64,000 bases of DNA, from contig NZ_FWFR01000003.1 of assembly GCF_900172325.1 (NCBI RefSeq), positions 620,001-684,000 on the forward strand, given 5' to 3'. Numbering within the stretch: the stretch's first letter is position 1; each line of letters begins with the position of its first letter. Position numbers and translations under genes: made by a program. Below the pieces are notes generated by a model that saw only the letters and a list, made by a program, of their open reading frames with translations, was not told the DNA's origin and ran no database searches. This document shows positions 57,535 to 64,000 of this stretch, one piece after another. This DNA is from Oceanibacterium hippocampi (lineage in GTDB: Bacteria; Pseudomonadota; Alphaproteobacteria; Sneathiellales; Sneathiellaceae).

Positions 57535-58320
57535 TCAGTTCCCCTTGAAGACCGGCTTCTGCTTGGCGAGGAAGGCCGCGATGCCAGCGGGCCCGTCGTG
57601 GGTCCGCATCATGCCGGCAATCGAGCGTGTCTCGCGGTCGAGCTGCGTCTCCATGCCGTCCGAATAGGCCGTATCCAGCAGCCGTTTCACCCCGCCGAAC
57701 GCCCGCGTGGGTCCGGCCGCGAAACGTTCCGCCATGGCCCGGGCCTCGTCCATCACTGCCTCCGGCGCGACGACCTTGTTGACGATGCCCCAGTCGAGCG
57801 CCTCGGCGGCCGTCAGCACCCGGTTGGTCAGCAGCAGTTCCTTCGCGCGCATCAGGCCGACATGCTTGGCAAGATGGTAGGTCGACGAGCCGTCCGGTGT
57901 CAGGCCGGACGCGGTATAGGCCGAGACGAACTTCGCCTTGTCGGAGGCGATGACGTAATCGGCCGACAAGGCCAGCGAAAAGCCGCCGCCGCCGGCCGTG
58001 CCGTTCACCGCCATCACCACCGGGGCGTCGATACGGGCGAACCCGGTGAGACCGGCATGCAGCAGTGTCGCCATGCGGGTCAGGTGGGCGTGCTTGTCTT
58101 CCGCGGCGTCCATCTCCGCCAGATCGCCGCCGCCGCAGAACATCTTGCCCACGGCGGTGACGATCACCGCCCGCACGTCAGTCGCGCCGCAGCGCACGCT
58201 GACATCGAACAGTTCCTCGGCCATCCGTGCATTCAGCGCGTTGGCCGGGTTGTCCTTCCGCTCGAGGGTGACCGTGGCCAGCCCGTCGGCGATCTCGAGT
58301 CGAAGTGTCCGGTATTCCAT
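57535..58320 (-). CDS. Enoyl-CoA hydratase/isomerase family protein
   Basis: A 261-residue crotonase. Oxyanion-hole segments are MFCGGGDLAEM and AVNGTAGGGGFSLALSAD; the usual second catalytic Glu position is at GLTPDGSSTYHLAK, which reads Asp, more like isomerase or non-hydratase members. Start at ATG 58320. Third gene of the HxlR-NMO operon (11 bp after NMO). Confidence 0.87.
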   Translation of the reverse strand: MEYRTLRLEIADGLATVTLERKDNPANALNARMAEELFDVSVRCGATDVRAVIVTAVGKMFCGGGDLAEMDAAEDKHAHLTRMATLLHAGLTGFARIDAPVVMAVNGTAGGGGFSLALSADYVIASDKAKFVSAYTASGLTPDGSSTYHLAKHVGLMRAKELLLTNRVLTAAEALDWGIVNKVVAPEAVMDEARAMAERFAAGPTRAFGGVKRLLDTAYSDGMETQLDRETRSIAGMMRTHDGPAGIAAFLAKQKPVFKGN

Positions 58321-58331
58321 CACCCGCGCCC

Positions 58332-59327
58332 TCAGGCCGCTGCCGCGGCGGCGTCGGGGAGCATCCCCGCCAGCCGCGTCCGGATCATCGTCTCGGCCTC
58401 GGCCATGATCCGGTCGATCAGTTCCTTGCAGGTCGGCACGTCGTGGATCAGGCCCGCAACCATGCCACAGGACCAGGCGCCGGCATCCATGTCGCCCTCG
58501 ATCATCACTCTCGGATAGATGCCCGCGACCTCCTCGATGATATCCTCGAATTTCAGCGCGGCGCCGAGCGTGCGCTCCTTCTCCAGCAGCCGTTCGACAG
58601 CCGGGTTGGTCAGCACGCGTTCGGTATTGCGCAAGGGGCGCATGACCAGGCGGGTGTCGAGTTCGGTCGCGGCGACGATGGCCTGCTTGACCTTCTCATG
58701 GATCGGAGCTTCCCGCACCGCCATGAAGCGGGTGCCCATGTTCATGCCCTCGGCGCCCATCGCCAGGGCCGCGACGAGACTGCGCGCATCCGCCATGCCG
58801 CCCGATGCGACGAAGGGGATTTCCAGTTCGTCCGCGCAACGCGGCAGAAGGATCATGTTGGGGATGTCGTCCTCGCCGGGATGGCCGCCGCATTCGAAGC
58901 CGTCGACGCTGACCGCGTCGCAGCCGATTTTCTGGGCCTTCAGGCTGTGCCGGACCGAGGTGCATTTGTGGATCACCTTGATGCCCGCATCCTTCAGATA
59001 GGGCATCACCTGCTCGGGGTTGCGTCCGGCTGTCTCCACCACCTTCACGCCGCCAGCGATGATTGCCTTCACGTAACCGGGATAGTCAGGCGCGCTCACG
59101 GTCGGGAGAAAGGTCAGGTTCACCGCGAACGGCTTGTCCGTCATGTCCCTGCACCTGGCGATCTCGTTGGCGAGATCGGCCGGGGTTTTCTGCGTCAGTC
59201 CGGTGATCGTGCCGAGCCCGCCCGCGTTCGAGACCGCGGCGGCAAGCTCGGCGAAGCCGACATAGTGCATGCCGCCCTGGATGATCGGGTATTCGATGCC
59301 GAAAAGTTCGGTGATGCGCGTTTTCAT
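58332..59327 (-). CDS. Nitronate monooxygenase-like flavoprotein (NAD(P)H-dependent)
   Basis: A 331-residue FMN TIM-barrel protein of the 2-nitropropane dioxygenase/NMO family: IEYPIIQGGMHYVGFAELAA, FECGGHPGEDD with the conserved His, and IPFVASGGMADARSL. In beta-oxidation-like contexts such flavoproteins may be enoyl reductases or anti-toxic nitronate oxidases. The ATG at 59327 overlaps the HxlR stop (ATGA) with AGGAGC upstream. Substrate unknown. Confidence 0.9.
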   Translation of the reverse strand: MKTRITELFGIEYPIIQGGMHYVGFAELAAAVSNAGGLGTITGLTQKTPADLANEIARCRDMTDKPFAVNLTFLPTVSAPDYPGYVKAIIAGGVKVVETAGRNPEQVMPYLKDAGIKVIHKCTSVRHSLKAQKIGCDAVSVDGFECGGHPGEDDIPNMILLPRCADELEIPFVASGGMADARSLVAALAMGAEGMNMGTRFMAVREAPIHEKVKQAIVAATELDTRLVMRPLRNTERVLTNPAVERLLEKERTLGAALKFEDIIEEVAGIYPRVMIEGDMDAGAWSCGMVAGLIHDVPTCKELIDRIMAEAETMIRTRLAGMLPDAAAAAA

Positions 59328-59803
59328 GAATGGCTCCTCGCGGCCTGGCGCTCGTTGTGAAAGGTCCGGGATAGGCGGGGCTCGGCGTCGCGGGCATCCA
59401 TGGGGACGCCGCATTCCGGGCAGGTCATGTGGGGCCGCGTGACGTGGCCGCAGGCCTTGTGCACGATCTCGACCGGGTCAACGCCGTCGCCCAGCCAGCG
59501 GTCGCCCCACTGTTTCATGGCGATGACGACGGGCCAGAGCCCGCGCCCCTTCGCGGTCAGGCGATAGTCGTGGCGGGGCGGACGCTCGGAATAAGCCTCG
59601 CGACGGATCACGCCTTCCGCCTCGAGCTTCTTCAGGCGCCGGGAGAGAAGATGCGAAGACATCCCCGTCTGATGAAGGAAGTCGTCGAAGCGGCGGGTCC
59701 CCAGGAACATCTCGCGCAGGATCATCATGGTCCATTCGTCGCCGACCAGCGCGATCGCGCGGGCGATGGTGCAGGTCTTCGTGGCGAGATCGGCGCGGCT
59801 CAT
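59324..59803 (-). CDS. HxlR-family transcriptional regulator
   Basis: A 159-residue HxlR winged-helix regulator: CTIARAIALVGDEWTMMILR, FDDFLHQTGMSSHLLSRRLK and LEAEGVIRREAYSE. Extra C-terminal CGHVTRPHMTCPECG may bind zinc. First gene of the operon with the flavoprotein and crotonase, which it probably controls; a 17-bp dyad lies just upstream. Confidence 0.92.
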   Translation of the reverse strand: MSRADLATKTCTIARAIALVGDEWTMMILREMFLGTRRFDDFLHQTGMSSHLLSRRLKKLEAEGVIRREAYSERPPRHDYRLTAKGRGLWPVVIAMKQWGDRWLGDGVDPVEIVHKACGHVTRPHMTCPECGVPMDARDAEPRLSRTFHNERQAARSHS

Positions 59804-59833
59804 GGCGGCTTCCCCAGAACTCCGGATCCGGTA

Positions 59834-59850
59834 ACTTCTAAATTTGAAGT
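59834..59850. promoter_or_regulatory. Dyad operator upstream of the HxlR gene
   Basis: ACTTC-TAAATTT-GAAGT forms a 17-bp inverted repeat 31-47 bp upstream of the HxlR start. Suitable for an HxlR dimer; inferred. Confidence 0.5.
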
Positions 59851-60012
59851 CACTGGATGTCAAAGCCCTCCCGCGGAATGGCGAGAGATGCCCTTGCTGC
59901 GCTCGGATTCGCGCACCGGACTAATGACTCGGTGACATGGTCGCACGGGGTGCGTGCCCCGAGAGCCGATGCTATAGTCCGCCGAATCCCTCAGCCCGAG
60001 CACCCGACCGAC

Positions 60013-60609
60013 ATGCTGACCGACCTGCCCAATGTGCTGACCCTGTCGCGTATCGTCATTATCCCGGCGCTCGTGGCGGCGTTCTACCTGCCCTTCCCGC
60101 TCGCGAACTGGGTCGGATTCGGCCTGTTCGTCGCCGCCGGCGTGACCGATTTCTTCGACGGCTATGTCGCCCGCCTGCGCGGCCAGCAATCGCCCTTCGG
60201 CCGCTTTCTCGACCCGATCGCGGACAAGCTGCTGGTCGCCGCGACGATCGTCATGCTGGTCGCCGAGGACCGGATCGAGGACTGGGCGATGCTGCCCGCG
60301 CTGGTCATCCTGTGCCGGGAAATCCTCGTCTCGGGCCTGCGCGAGTTTCTCGCCGAGCTGAATGTCGGCATGCCGGTGAGCCGGCTTGCGAAATGGAAGA
60401 CGACGGTGCAGATCATCGCCATCTGCATGTTGCTGGTGGGCGATGCCGCACCGCAGCCGATTCCCGGCCAACTGCTTGGCATCGCCCTGCTCTGGCTCGC
60501 CGGGGCACTCACGCTCTGGACCGGGATCGACTACCTGCGCGCCGGTCTCGGCCACATGCTGCCGCCAGCCAAGAGCGACGCCGCGAAGACGCGCGAGCGC
60601 GCGGGCTGA
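60013..60609 (+). CDS. pgsA: CDP-diacylglycerol-glycerol-3-phosphate 3-phosphatidyltransferase
   Basis: A 198-residue inner-membrane CDP-alcohol phosphotransferase, committed step to phosphatidylglycerol. The motif D-x2-DG-x2-AR-x8-G-x3-D-x3-D is read in DFFDGYVARLRGQQSPFGRF followed by LDPIAD; four or more hydrophobic segments follow. I choose the ATG at 60013. mobB starts 6 bp after its stop, so it heads the molybdopterin run. Confidence 0.95.
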   Translation: MLTDLPNVLTLSRIVIIPALVAAFYLPFPLANWVGFGLFVAAGVTDFFDGYVARLRGQQSPFGRFLDPIADKLLVAATIVMLVAEDRIEDWAMLPALVILCREILVSGLREFLAELNVGMPVSRLAKWKTTVQIIAICMLLVGDAAPQPIPGQLLGIALLWLAGALTLWTGIDYLRAGLGHMLPPAKSDAAKTRERAG

Positions 60610-60614
60610 ATGCC

Positions 60615-61148
60615 GTGCGCGTTCTCGGCATTTCCGGCTGGAGCGGCAGCGGCAAGACGACCCTCGTCAGCCGGCTGATACCCGTCCTCACGGCTACCGG
60701 CCTCAGGGTCTCCACCATCAAGCACGCCCATCACGGCTTCGACGTCGACAGGCCCGGCAAGGATTCCTGGCGCCACCGGGAAGCCGGCGCGACCGAGGTC
60801 ATGGTCAGTTCCGCGAAACGCTGGGCGCTGATGCACGAGCATCGCGAGGAGACGGAAGCCGACCTCGCCGAACTGCTGCGCCACATGAGCCCGGTCGACC
60901 TGGTGCTCGTCGAAGGCTTCAAGCACGAGAACCATCCGAAGATCGAGATCTGGCGCGCGGAAACCGGGCAGAGTCCGCTCGCCGTCGCGGACGCGAGCTT
61001 CATCGCCTTCGCCACGGATGCCGCACCGGCGGATGTTCCCGCCGGCGTGACGGCCCCGAGGATCGACCTCAACGATGTCGACGCGGTTGCCCGCTTCATT
61101 CTCGACTTCATCGGCACGCCCGCGGCGGTCGCGGAGGCGCGCGGATGA
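60615..61148 (+). CDS. mobB: Molybdopterin-guanine dinucleotide biosynthesis adapter protein MobB
   Basis: A 177-residue GTP-binding adapter for MGD synthesis. P-loop GISGWSGSGKTTL at the very N-terminus, STIKHAHHGFDVDRPGKDSW, and VDLVLVEGFKHENHPKIEIW are typical. The start is a GTG at 60615 just behind the pgsA stop; no ATG fits. It overlaps moeA by 4 bp. Confidence 0.93.
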   Translation: MRVLGISGWSGSGKTTLVSRLIPVLTATGLRVSTIKHAHHGFDVDRPGKDSWRHREAGATEVMVSSAKRWALMHEHREETEADLAELLRHMSPVDLVLVEGFKHENHPKIEIWRAETGQSPLAVADASFIAFATDAAPADVPAGVTAPRIDLNDVDAVARFILDFIGTPAAVAEARG

Positions 61149-62401
61149 CGCAGCTCACCGACGACTGCTTCGCCTTCGGCGGCGCCCTTCTGCCGGCCGA
61201 CACCGCGCTCGCGCGGATGACCGAGAAGCTGAGGGTGGTCGTCGACAGCGAGGAGGTAGCCCTCGACGATGCGCTCGGACGGGCCCTCGCCGTCGACCTG
61301 GTATCCGGGATCGACGTGCCGCCGCACGCCAATGCCGCGGTCGACGGCTACGCGCTGCGCTTCGCCGATCTCGCCGCCGACGGCGACAGCAGGCTAAGGG
61401 TCGCCGGCCGGGCTGCCGCCGGCCAGCCGTTCGACGGCGCCTGCGGGCCGGGCGAGGCGATCCGGATCTTCACCGGCGCCTGGCTGCCGGCGGGCTCTGA
61501 CAGTGTCGTCATGCAGGAAGACGTGCGGCGCGACGGCGATGTCGTCATCGTGCCGCCGGGCCTGCGCGAAGGGTCGAACCGGCGCCGGGCCGGCGAGGAC
61601 ATCCAGCGTGACGCCGTCATTCTCGCCCGCGGGCAGATTCTCCGGCCCCAGGATCTCGGTCTCGCCGCGAGCATCGGTCAGGCCCGCCTCACCGTCTATC
61701 GCGCGCTCCGCGTCGCCCTGTTCTCGACCGGCGACGAACTGCGCGAGCCCGGCGCGGCGCTTGCCCCGGGGGCGATCTACGACAGCAATCGCCATATCCT
61801 GAAGGGCCTGCTCGCGCGGGCCGGGGCGGCGGTGACCGATCTCGGCATCCTGGCCGACCGCGCCGACGCGGTCCGTGCCGCCCTCGCCGCTGCCGCCGAA
61901 AGCCACGATCTGCTGATCACCTCGGGCGGCGTCTCGACCGGCGAAACGGACCATGTGCGGGCTGCCGTCGAGGCGCTCGGCCGGATCGATTCCTGGCGTG
62001 TCGCGATCAAGCCCGGACGGCCGATCGCGCTCGGACATGTCGCCGGCACGGCCTTCGTCGGCCTGCCGGGCAACCCGGTCGCGGCGATGATCTGCTTCAT
62101 GCGCTTCGCGCGCCCGATCATTGCCGGGCTTGGCGGCGCGACGCTGCCGCCGCCCCTGCTGCTGCCGGTCGCCGCCGGCTTCGCCATGCAGAAGAAGGCC
62201 GGACGGCGCGAATGGATCCGCGCCCGGATCGAACGCGACGGGGCCGGCAGGGCGGTCGCGCGGAGCTTTCCCCGGCAGGGTTCCGGCATCCTGACATCGA
62301 TGGTCGCTTCCGACGGGCTGGTGGAACTGCTCGAGGAGACCACCGACATCCACGAGGGCGATACCGTACCCTTTCTGCCATTCAGCGAGGTCTTGCGATG
62401 A
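61145..62401 (+). CDS. moeA: Molybdopterin molybdenumtransferase MoeA
   Basis: A 418-residue MoeA that inserts molybdenum into molybdopterin. Core text: DVPPHANAAVDGYALRFADL, IFTGAWLPAGSDSVVMQEDV, STGDEL, GAIYDSNRHIL, ITSGGVSTGETDHVRAAVE, and GLPGNPVAAMICF. ATG at 61145 overlaps mobB (ATGA) and its own stop overlaps moaD. Confidence 0.96.
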   Translation: MTQLTDDCFAFGGALLPADTALARMTEKLRVVVDSEEVALDDALGRALAVDLVSGIDVPPHANAAVDGYALRFADLAADGDSRLRVAGRAAAGQPFDGACGPGEAIRIFTGAWLPAGSDSVVMQEDVRRDGDVVIVPPGLREGSNRRRAGEDIQRDAVILARGQILRPQDLGLAASIGQARLTVYRALRVALFSTGDELREPGAALAPGAIYDSNRHILKGLLARAGAAVTDLGILADRADAVRAALAAAAESHDLLITSGGVSTGETDHVRAAVEALGRIDSWRVAIKPGRPIALGHVAGTAFVGLPGNPVAAMICFMRFARPIIAGLGGATLPPPLLLPVAAGFAMQKKAGRREWIRARIERDGAGRAVARSFPRQGSGILTSMVASDGLVELLEETTDIHEGDTVPFLPFSEVLR

Positions 62402-62649
62402 AGCTGCTCTATTTCGCCTGGATCCGGGAGAAGATCGGCAAGGCCGAGGAAGAGATCGTTCTGCCGGCCGGGGTGACCACGGTGTCGGGCCTGATCGACT
62501 GGCTGACCGCGCGCGCGCCGGGCTATGCCGCCGCCTTCGCCGATCGCGACATTGTGCGGACCGCCGTGAACATGGAATATGTTCGTGGCGAGCATCCGTT
62601 GAGCGAGAGCGACGAGGTCGCTTTCTTCCCGCCGGTGACCGGCGGGTGA
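62398..62649 (+). CDS. moaD: Molybdopterin synthase sulfur carrier subunit MoaD
   Basis: An 83-residue ubiquitin-like sulfur carrier: KLLYFAWIREKIGKAEEE and C-terminal DEVAFFPPVTGG with the required Gly-Gly. ATG at 62398 overlaps moeA (ATGA). moaE follows after 10 bp. Confidence 0.96.
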   Translation: MKLLYFAWIREKIGKAEEEIVLPAGVTTVSGLIDWLTARAPGYAAAFADRDIVRTAVNMEYVRGEHPLSESDEVAFFPPVTGG

Positions 62650-62659
62650 GGAAAAGCCG

Positions 62660-63115
62660 ATGATCCGCGTGCAGCGAGAGACATTCGATATCGGCCGGGA
62701 GGCGGCGGCCCTGACCGCCGGCAAGCCCGGTATCGGTGCGCTCGTCACCTTCACGGGCCTGGTCCGCGACGACAATCTCGGGCGCGGCGTGACCGCCCTG
62801 ACGCTGGAGCATTATCCGGCAATGACCGAACGCGCGCTCGCCCGGATCGAGCAGGAGGCACTGTCGCGCTGGCCGTTGCAGGCCTCGCTTGTCATTCATC
62901 GCTTCGGCCGGATGCTGCCGGGCGAACCGATCGTCGGGGTCGCGACCGCCGCCGCCCATCGCGGCGACGCTTTCCAGGCCGCGGAGTTCCTGATGGACTG
63001 GCTGAAGACCCAGGCACCGTTCTGGAAGCTGGAAACCGACGGCGAGGCGGAGCAATGGGTCGATGCGCGCTCGAGCGACGAGGCGGCCGCCGATCGCTGG
63101 CGGCAGCCCGGGTGA
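62660..63115 (+). CDS. moaE: Molybdopterin synthase catalytic subunit MoaE
   Basis: A 151-residue MoaE: GALVTFTGLVRDDNLGRGV, TLEHYPAMTERALARIEQEA, HRFGRMLPGEPIVGVATAAA and FLMDWLKTQAPFWKLE carry the substrate-binding residues, including the Lys in LKTQAPFWK. A GAGGAAAAG site precedes the ATG. It ends the operon; a bidirectional terminator follows. Confidence 0.97.
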   Translation: MIRVQRETFDIGREAAALTAGKPGIGALVTFTGLVRDDNLGRGVTALTLEHYPAMTERALARIEQEALSRWPLQASLVIHRFGRMLPGEPIVGVATAAAHRGDAFQAAEFLMDWLKTQAPFWKLETDGEAEQWVDARSSDEAAADRWRQPG

Positions 63116-63127
63116 CGGCAATCGCCC

Positions 63128-63160
63128 GAAAAAAAACGGGCCCCGAGGGACCCGCTTTTT
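63128..63160. terminator. Bidirectional terminator between moaE and ilvE
   Basis: An A-run, a hairpin CGGG-c-CC-CGAG-GG-a-CCCG (63137-63154) and a T-run serve both convergent genes. Confidence 0.85.
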
Positions 63161-63198
63161 CGGTTCCGATATCGTCTGCCGCGGCGCGCGGCCGATCG

Positions 63199-63999
63199 TC
63201 AGGCGGCGGCGCGCGGCCGCACCAGCCCGTCGAAGTCCTGGATCAGCTGCTTGCAGACCGTACCCGGCGTGAAGCGATAGTCGCCGATCTCTGCCACCGG
63301 CGTGATCTCCGCCGCCGTGCCCGTCAGGAAGCACTCGTCGAACCCGGCCATCTCCTCAGGCATGATTGCCCGCTCGACGACCTCGTAGCCGCGGGCCCGG
63401 GCGAGCTTGATCACCTCGCGCCGCGTGATGCCGTCCAGGAAGCAGTCCGGCGTCGGGGTATGCAGCGTCTTGCCCTTGGCGAAGAAGACATTCGCGCCGG
63501 TCGCCTCGGCCACCTGGCCGCGATAGTCGAGCATCAGGGCGTCATGATAGCCCGCCGCTTCCGCCTTGTGCTTCGACAGCGTGCAGATCATGTAGAGGCC
63601 GGCCGCCTTGGCGTGAACCGGCGCGGTGTTCGGCGCCGGGCGACGCCAGTCGGAAAGTGCCAGGCGGATACCCTTGAGACGCGCGGCCGGATCGAAATAG
63701 CTCGGCCAGACCCAGCTCGCGAAAGCCAGGTGAATGGTGTTCTGCTGCGCCGACACGCCCATCATCTCGCTGCCGCGCCAGGCGACCGGGCGAACATAGC
63801 CATCGACGATCCGGTTGGCGGCGACCACATCGCGCGTTGCCTGGTCGATCTCGGCCACGCTATAGGGGATCTTGAAGCCCATCGTCTCGGCCGACTTGAC
63901 CAGCCGTTCGCTGTGTTCGGTCAGGCGGAAAACCTCGCCGTCATAGACCCGTTCGCCCTCGAACACACTGCTGGCATAATGCAGGGCGTGCGTCAGAAC
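63199..63999 (-). CDS. ilvE: Branched-chain amino acid aminotransferase (5' partial)
   Basis: A fold-type IV PLP aminotransferase running off the right edge of the window; the frame stays open to 63999, so the GTG at 63966 is not the true start. HALHYASSVFEGERVYDG, YVRPVAWRGSEMMGVSA, AKAAGLYMICTLSKHKAEAAGYHDALMLD and the C-terminal TGTAAEITPVAEIGD are typical of IlvE class I. Last step of Ile, Leu and Val synthesis. Confidence 0.93.
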   Translation of the reverse strand, partial: VLTHALHYASSVFEGERVYDGEVFRLTEHSERLVKSAETMGFKIPYSVAEIDQATRDVVAANRIVDGYVRPVAWRGSEMMGVSAQQNTIHLAFASWVWPSYFDPAARLKGIRLALSDWRRPAPNTAPVHAKAAGLYMICTLSKHKAEAAGYHDALMLDYRGQVAEATGANVFFAKGKTLHTPTPDCFLDGITRREVIKLARARGYEVVERAIMPEEMAGFDECFLTGTAAEITPVAEIGDYRFTPGTVCKQLIQDFDGLVRPRAAA

Positions 64000-64000
64000 A

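Overview
This window is a high-GC alphaproteobacterial chromosome segment, probably Rhodospirillales-like. Evidence for this includes a TrcR-type DUF1013 regulator, a DUF1192 protein, a yqeY-dnaG-rpoD macromolecular-synthesis run, a DUF3489-DUF2924-serine recombinase module, and several suhB/MmgR- or 'cuckoo'-like small RNAs carrying CCUCC motifs. All family assignments come from reading motifs; no database search was run.

Left part (1-17.7 kb) is accessory. A broken IS21 copy is followed by a catabolic island (about 0.97-10.8 kb). On the minus strand it holds an M20-fold hydrolase, a branched-chain-amino-acid-type ABC importer (with permease and ATPase fused in one gene) and an IclR regulator. 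On the plus strand it holds a short cupin dioxygenase, a stand-alone Rieske ferredoxin, a dienelactone-hydrolase-like lactonase and a fumarylpyruvate-hydrolase-like enzyme. The gene set matches, as I remember it, the logic of 5-nitroanthranilate degradation (NaaA aminohydrolase, NaaB nitrosalicylate dioxygenase, lactonase, fumarylpyruvate hydrolase). The M20 protein has lost several canonical metal ligands, which suits a non-peptidase role. The divergent promoter region contains two dyads, each overlapping a TTGACA promoter.

At 10.98-14.96 kb lie nested and decayed IS3 copies enclosing an isolated 457-residue protein with a HEPN-type RNxxxH motif (a possible defence gene) and fragments of two other genes. 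Next comes a DUF3489-DUF2924-large serine recombinase module abutting the 3' end of a tRNA with CAU anticodon (Ile2-type), a plausible integration site.

Right part (17.7-64 kb) is mostly core chromosome: rpoD, dnaG, yqeY; carAB, greA; prpE; a DUF1013 regulator; quinone oxidoreductase; metY; acyl-CoA synthetase with Lrp regulator; ELM1-like protein; trxB with a LysR gene; msrP; an EF-G-like GTPase; an aspartate aminotransferase; uvrB; modA; a Ca2+/Na+ antiporter; a FolM-like reductase with folB; uvrC; an HxlR-nitronate monooxygenase-enoyl-CoA hydratase operon; the tightly overlapped pgsA-mobB-moeA-moaD-moaE operon; and a partial ilvE. Molybdenum themes recur (modA, mobB, moeA, moaD, moaE and the molybdoenzyme MsrP).

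The most notable non-coding content is a repeated small-RNA family: two tandem copies at 39.98-40.39 kb and one at 31.94-32.04 kb. All share hairpins, a GCCTCCCTGT linker and a Rho-independent terminator. The 31.9 kb copy has a TTAA-N7-TTAA (CtrA-type) box in its promoter.
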